From Lamellibrachia satsuma (lineage: Eukaryota > Annelida > Polychaeta > Sabellida > Siboglinidae): a stretch of DNA of 64,000 nt. The stretch covers positions 6,463,501-6,527,500 of the forward strand of contig BSQZ01000022.1 in assembly GCA_033239005.1 (NCBI GenBank). The letters run 5' to 3'. A model generated the notes under the pieces. The model saw nothing but the letters and a program-made list of their open reading frames with translations. It searched no databases and was not told the origin of the DNA. How positions within the stretch are numbered: position 1 is the first letter of the stretch; each line of letters starts with the position of its first letter. The position numbers were made by a program, and so were the translations under genes. This document shows, one piece after another, positions 63,296 to 64,000 of the stretch.

Positions 63296-64000
63296 GAAGC
63301 AAATCTAGGGGATAGTGACAAGGAGTGAGTCAAGGGGATAGTGACAAGGAGTGAGTCAAGGGGATAGTGACAAGGAGTGAGTCAAGGAGATAGTGAGAAG
63401 GAGTGAGTCAAGGGAATAGTGACAAGGAGTGAGTCAAGGGGATAGTGACAAGGAGTGAGTCAAGGGGATAGTGACAAGGATGAGTCAAGGGGATAGTGAC
63501 AAGGAGTGAGTCAAGGGGATAGTGACAAGGAGTGAGTCAAGGGGATAGTGACAAGGAGTGAGTCAAGGAGATAGTGAGAAGGAGTGAGTTAAGGGAATAG
63601 TGACAAGGAGTGAGTCAAGGGGATAGTGACAAGGATGAGTCAAGGGGATAGTGACAAGGAGTGAGTCAAGGGGATAGTGACAAGGAGTGAGTCAAGGGGA
63701 TAGTGACAAGGAGTGAGTCAAGGGGATAGTGACAAGGAGTGAGTCAAGGGGATAGTGACAAGGAGTGAGTCAAGGAGATAGTGAGAAGGAGTGAGTCAAG
63801 GGGATAGTGAGAAGGAGTGAGTCAAGGGAATAGTGACAAGGAGTGAGTCAAGGGGATAGTGACAAGGATGAGTCAAGGGGATAGTGACAAGGAGTGAGTC
63901 AAGGGGATAGTGACAAGGAGTGAGTCAAGGGGATAGTGAGAAGGAGTGAGTCAAGGGAATAGTGACAAGGAGTGAGTCAAGGGGATAGTGACAAGGAGTG
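63296..64000. repeat. 26-bp minisatellite running off the window end, ~27 copies
   Basis: The unit is aggggatagtgacaaggagt gagtca, with repeating blocks of variants (gtgagaagg, gggaatag, and a 24-bp unit gacaaggatg). Confidence 0.95.

Overview
The window is animal nuclear DNA. Short exons with GT-AG introns, CR1-, L2- and RTE-type LINE fragments and a tRNA-derived SINE point to an invertebrate metazoan, possibly marine; the species cannot be read from the sequence. I see no operons, no prokaryotic genes and no CRISPR array.

One plus-strand gene runs through almost the whole window. I could chain 24 exons between 5726 and 60753, all with compatible intron phases. Their lengths sum to 4242 nt, exactly 1414 codons. 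The start codon exon lies upstream (or was missed), and most of the C-terminal tail lies beyond 64000. The protein belongs to the vinculin/alpha-catenin superfamily. Exons 1-5 match a vinculin-type D1 head. Exons 6-7 give one central bundle where vinculin has three. Exons 8-11 give a D4-like bundle region. Exon 24 gives the first tail helix, with the conserved W...N-I-I pattern. Between head and tail there are about 720 residues (exons 12-23) that neither vinculin nor alpha-catenin has. They appear to include two further D4-like bundles (exons 13-16 and 19-20) and a coding decapeptide repeat (exon 21).

About 35 kb of the 64 kb (my hand sum) is tandem repeat: some 42 separate minisatellites with units of 17-91 bp. 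About half of the exons have an array on one edge whose unit contains the end of the exon plus its splice site. Other arrays grew inside mobile elements: a CR1/Jockey-like reverse transcriptase (876-1287), an L2-like one (36112-37410 and 37795-38262), an RTE one (42768-43520 and 43893-44708), and a tRNA-SINE (4253-4781 and 4867-5134). Two arrays lie inside exons.

Mobile elements in order: CR1/Jockey-like LINE fragment (~436-1845); tRNA-SINE (~4135-5195); two candidate MITEs (~7438-8357, ~8918-9787); LINE 3' tails (~13560-13775, ~14155-14340); a 2.5 kb CR1 copy with an 812-codon ORF (26590-29134); an inverted internal fragment of the same family inside a minisatellite (29967-31430); an L2-like LINE on the minus strand (~35505-38265); an RTE (~42768-45290); and three minus-strand CR1 remnants (46073-46165, 55977-56165, 57562-57800).

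All homology calls come from reading the translations against family patterns I know. No database search was run.
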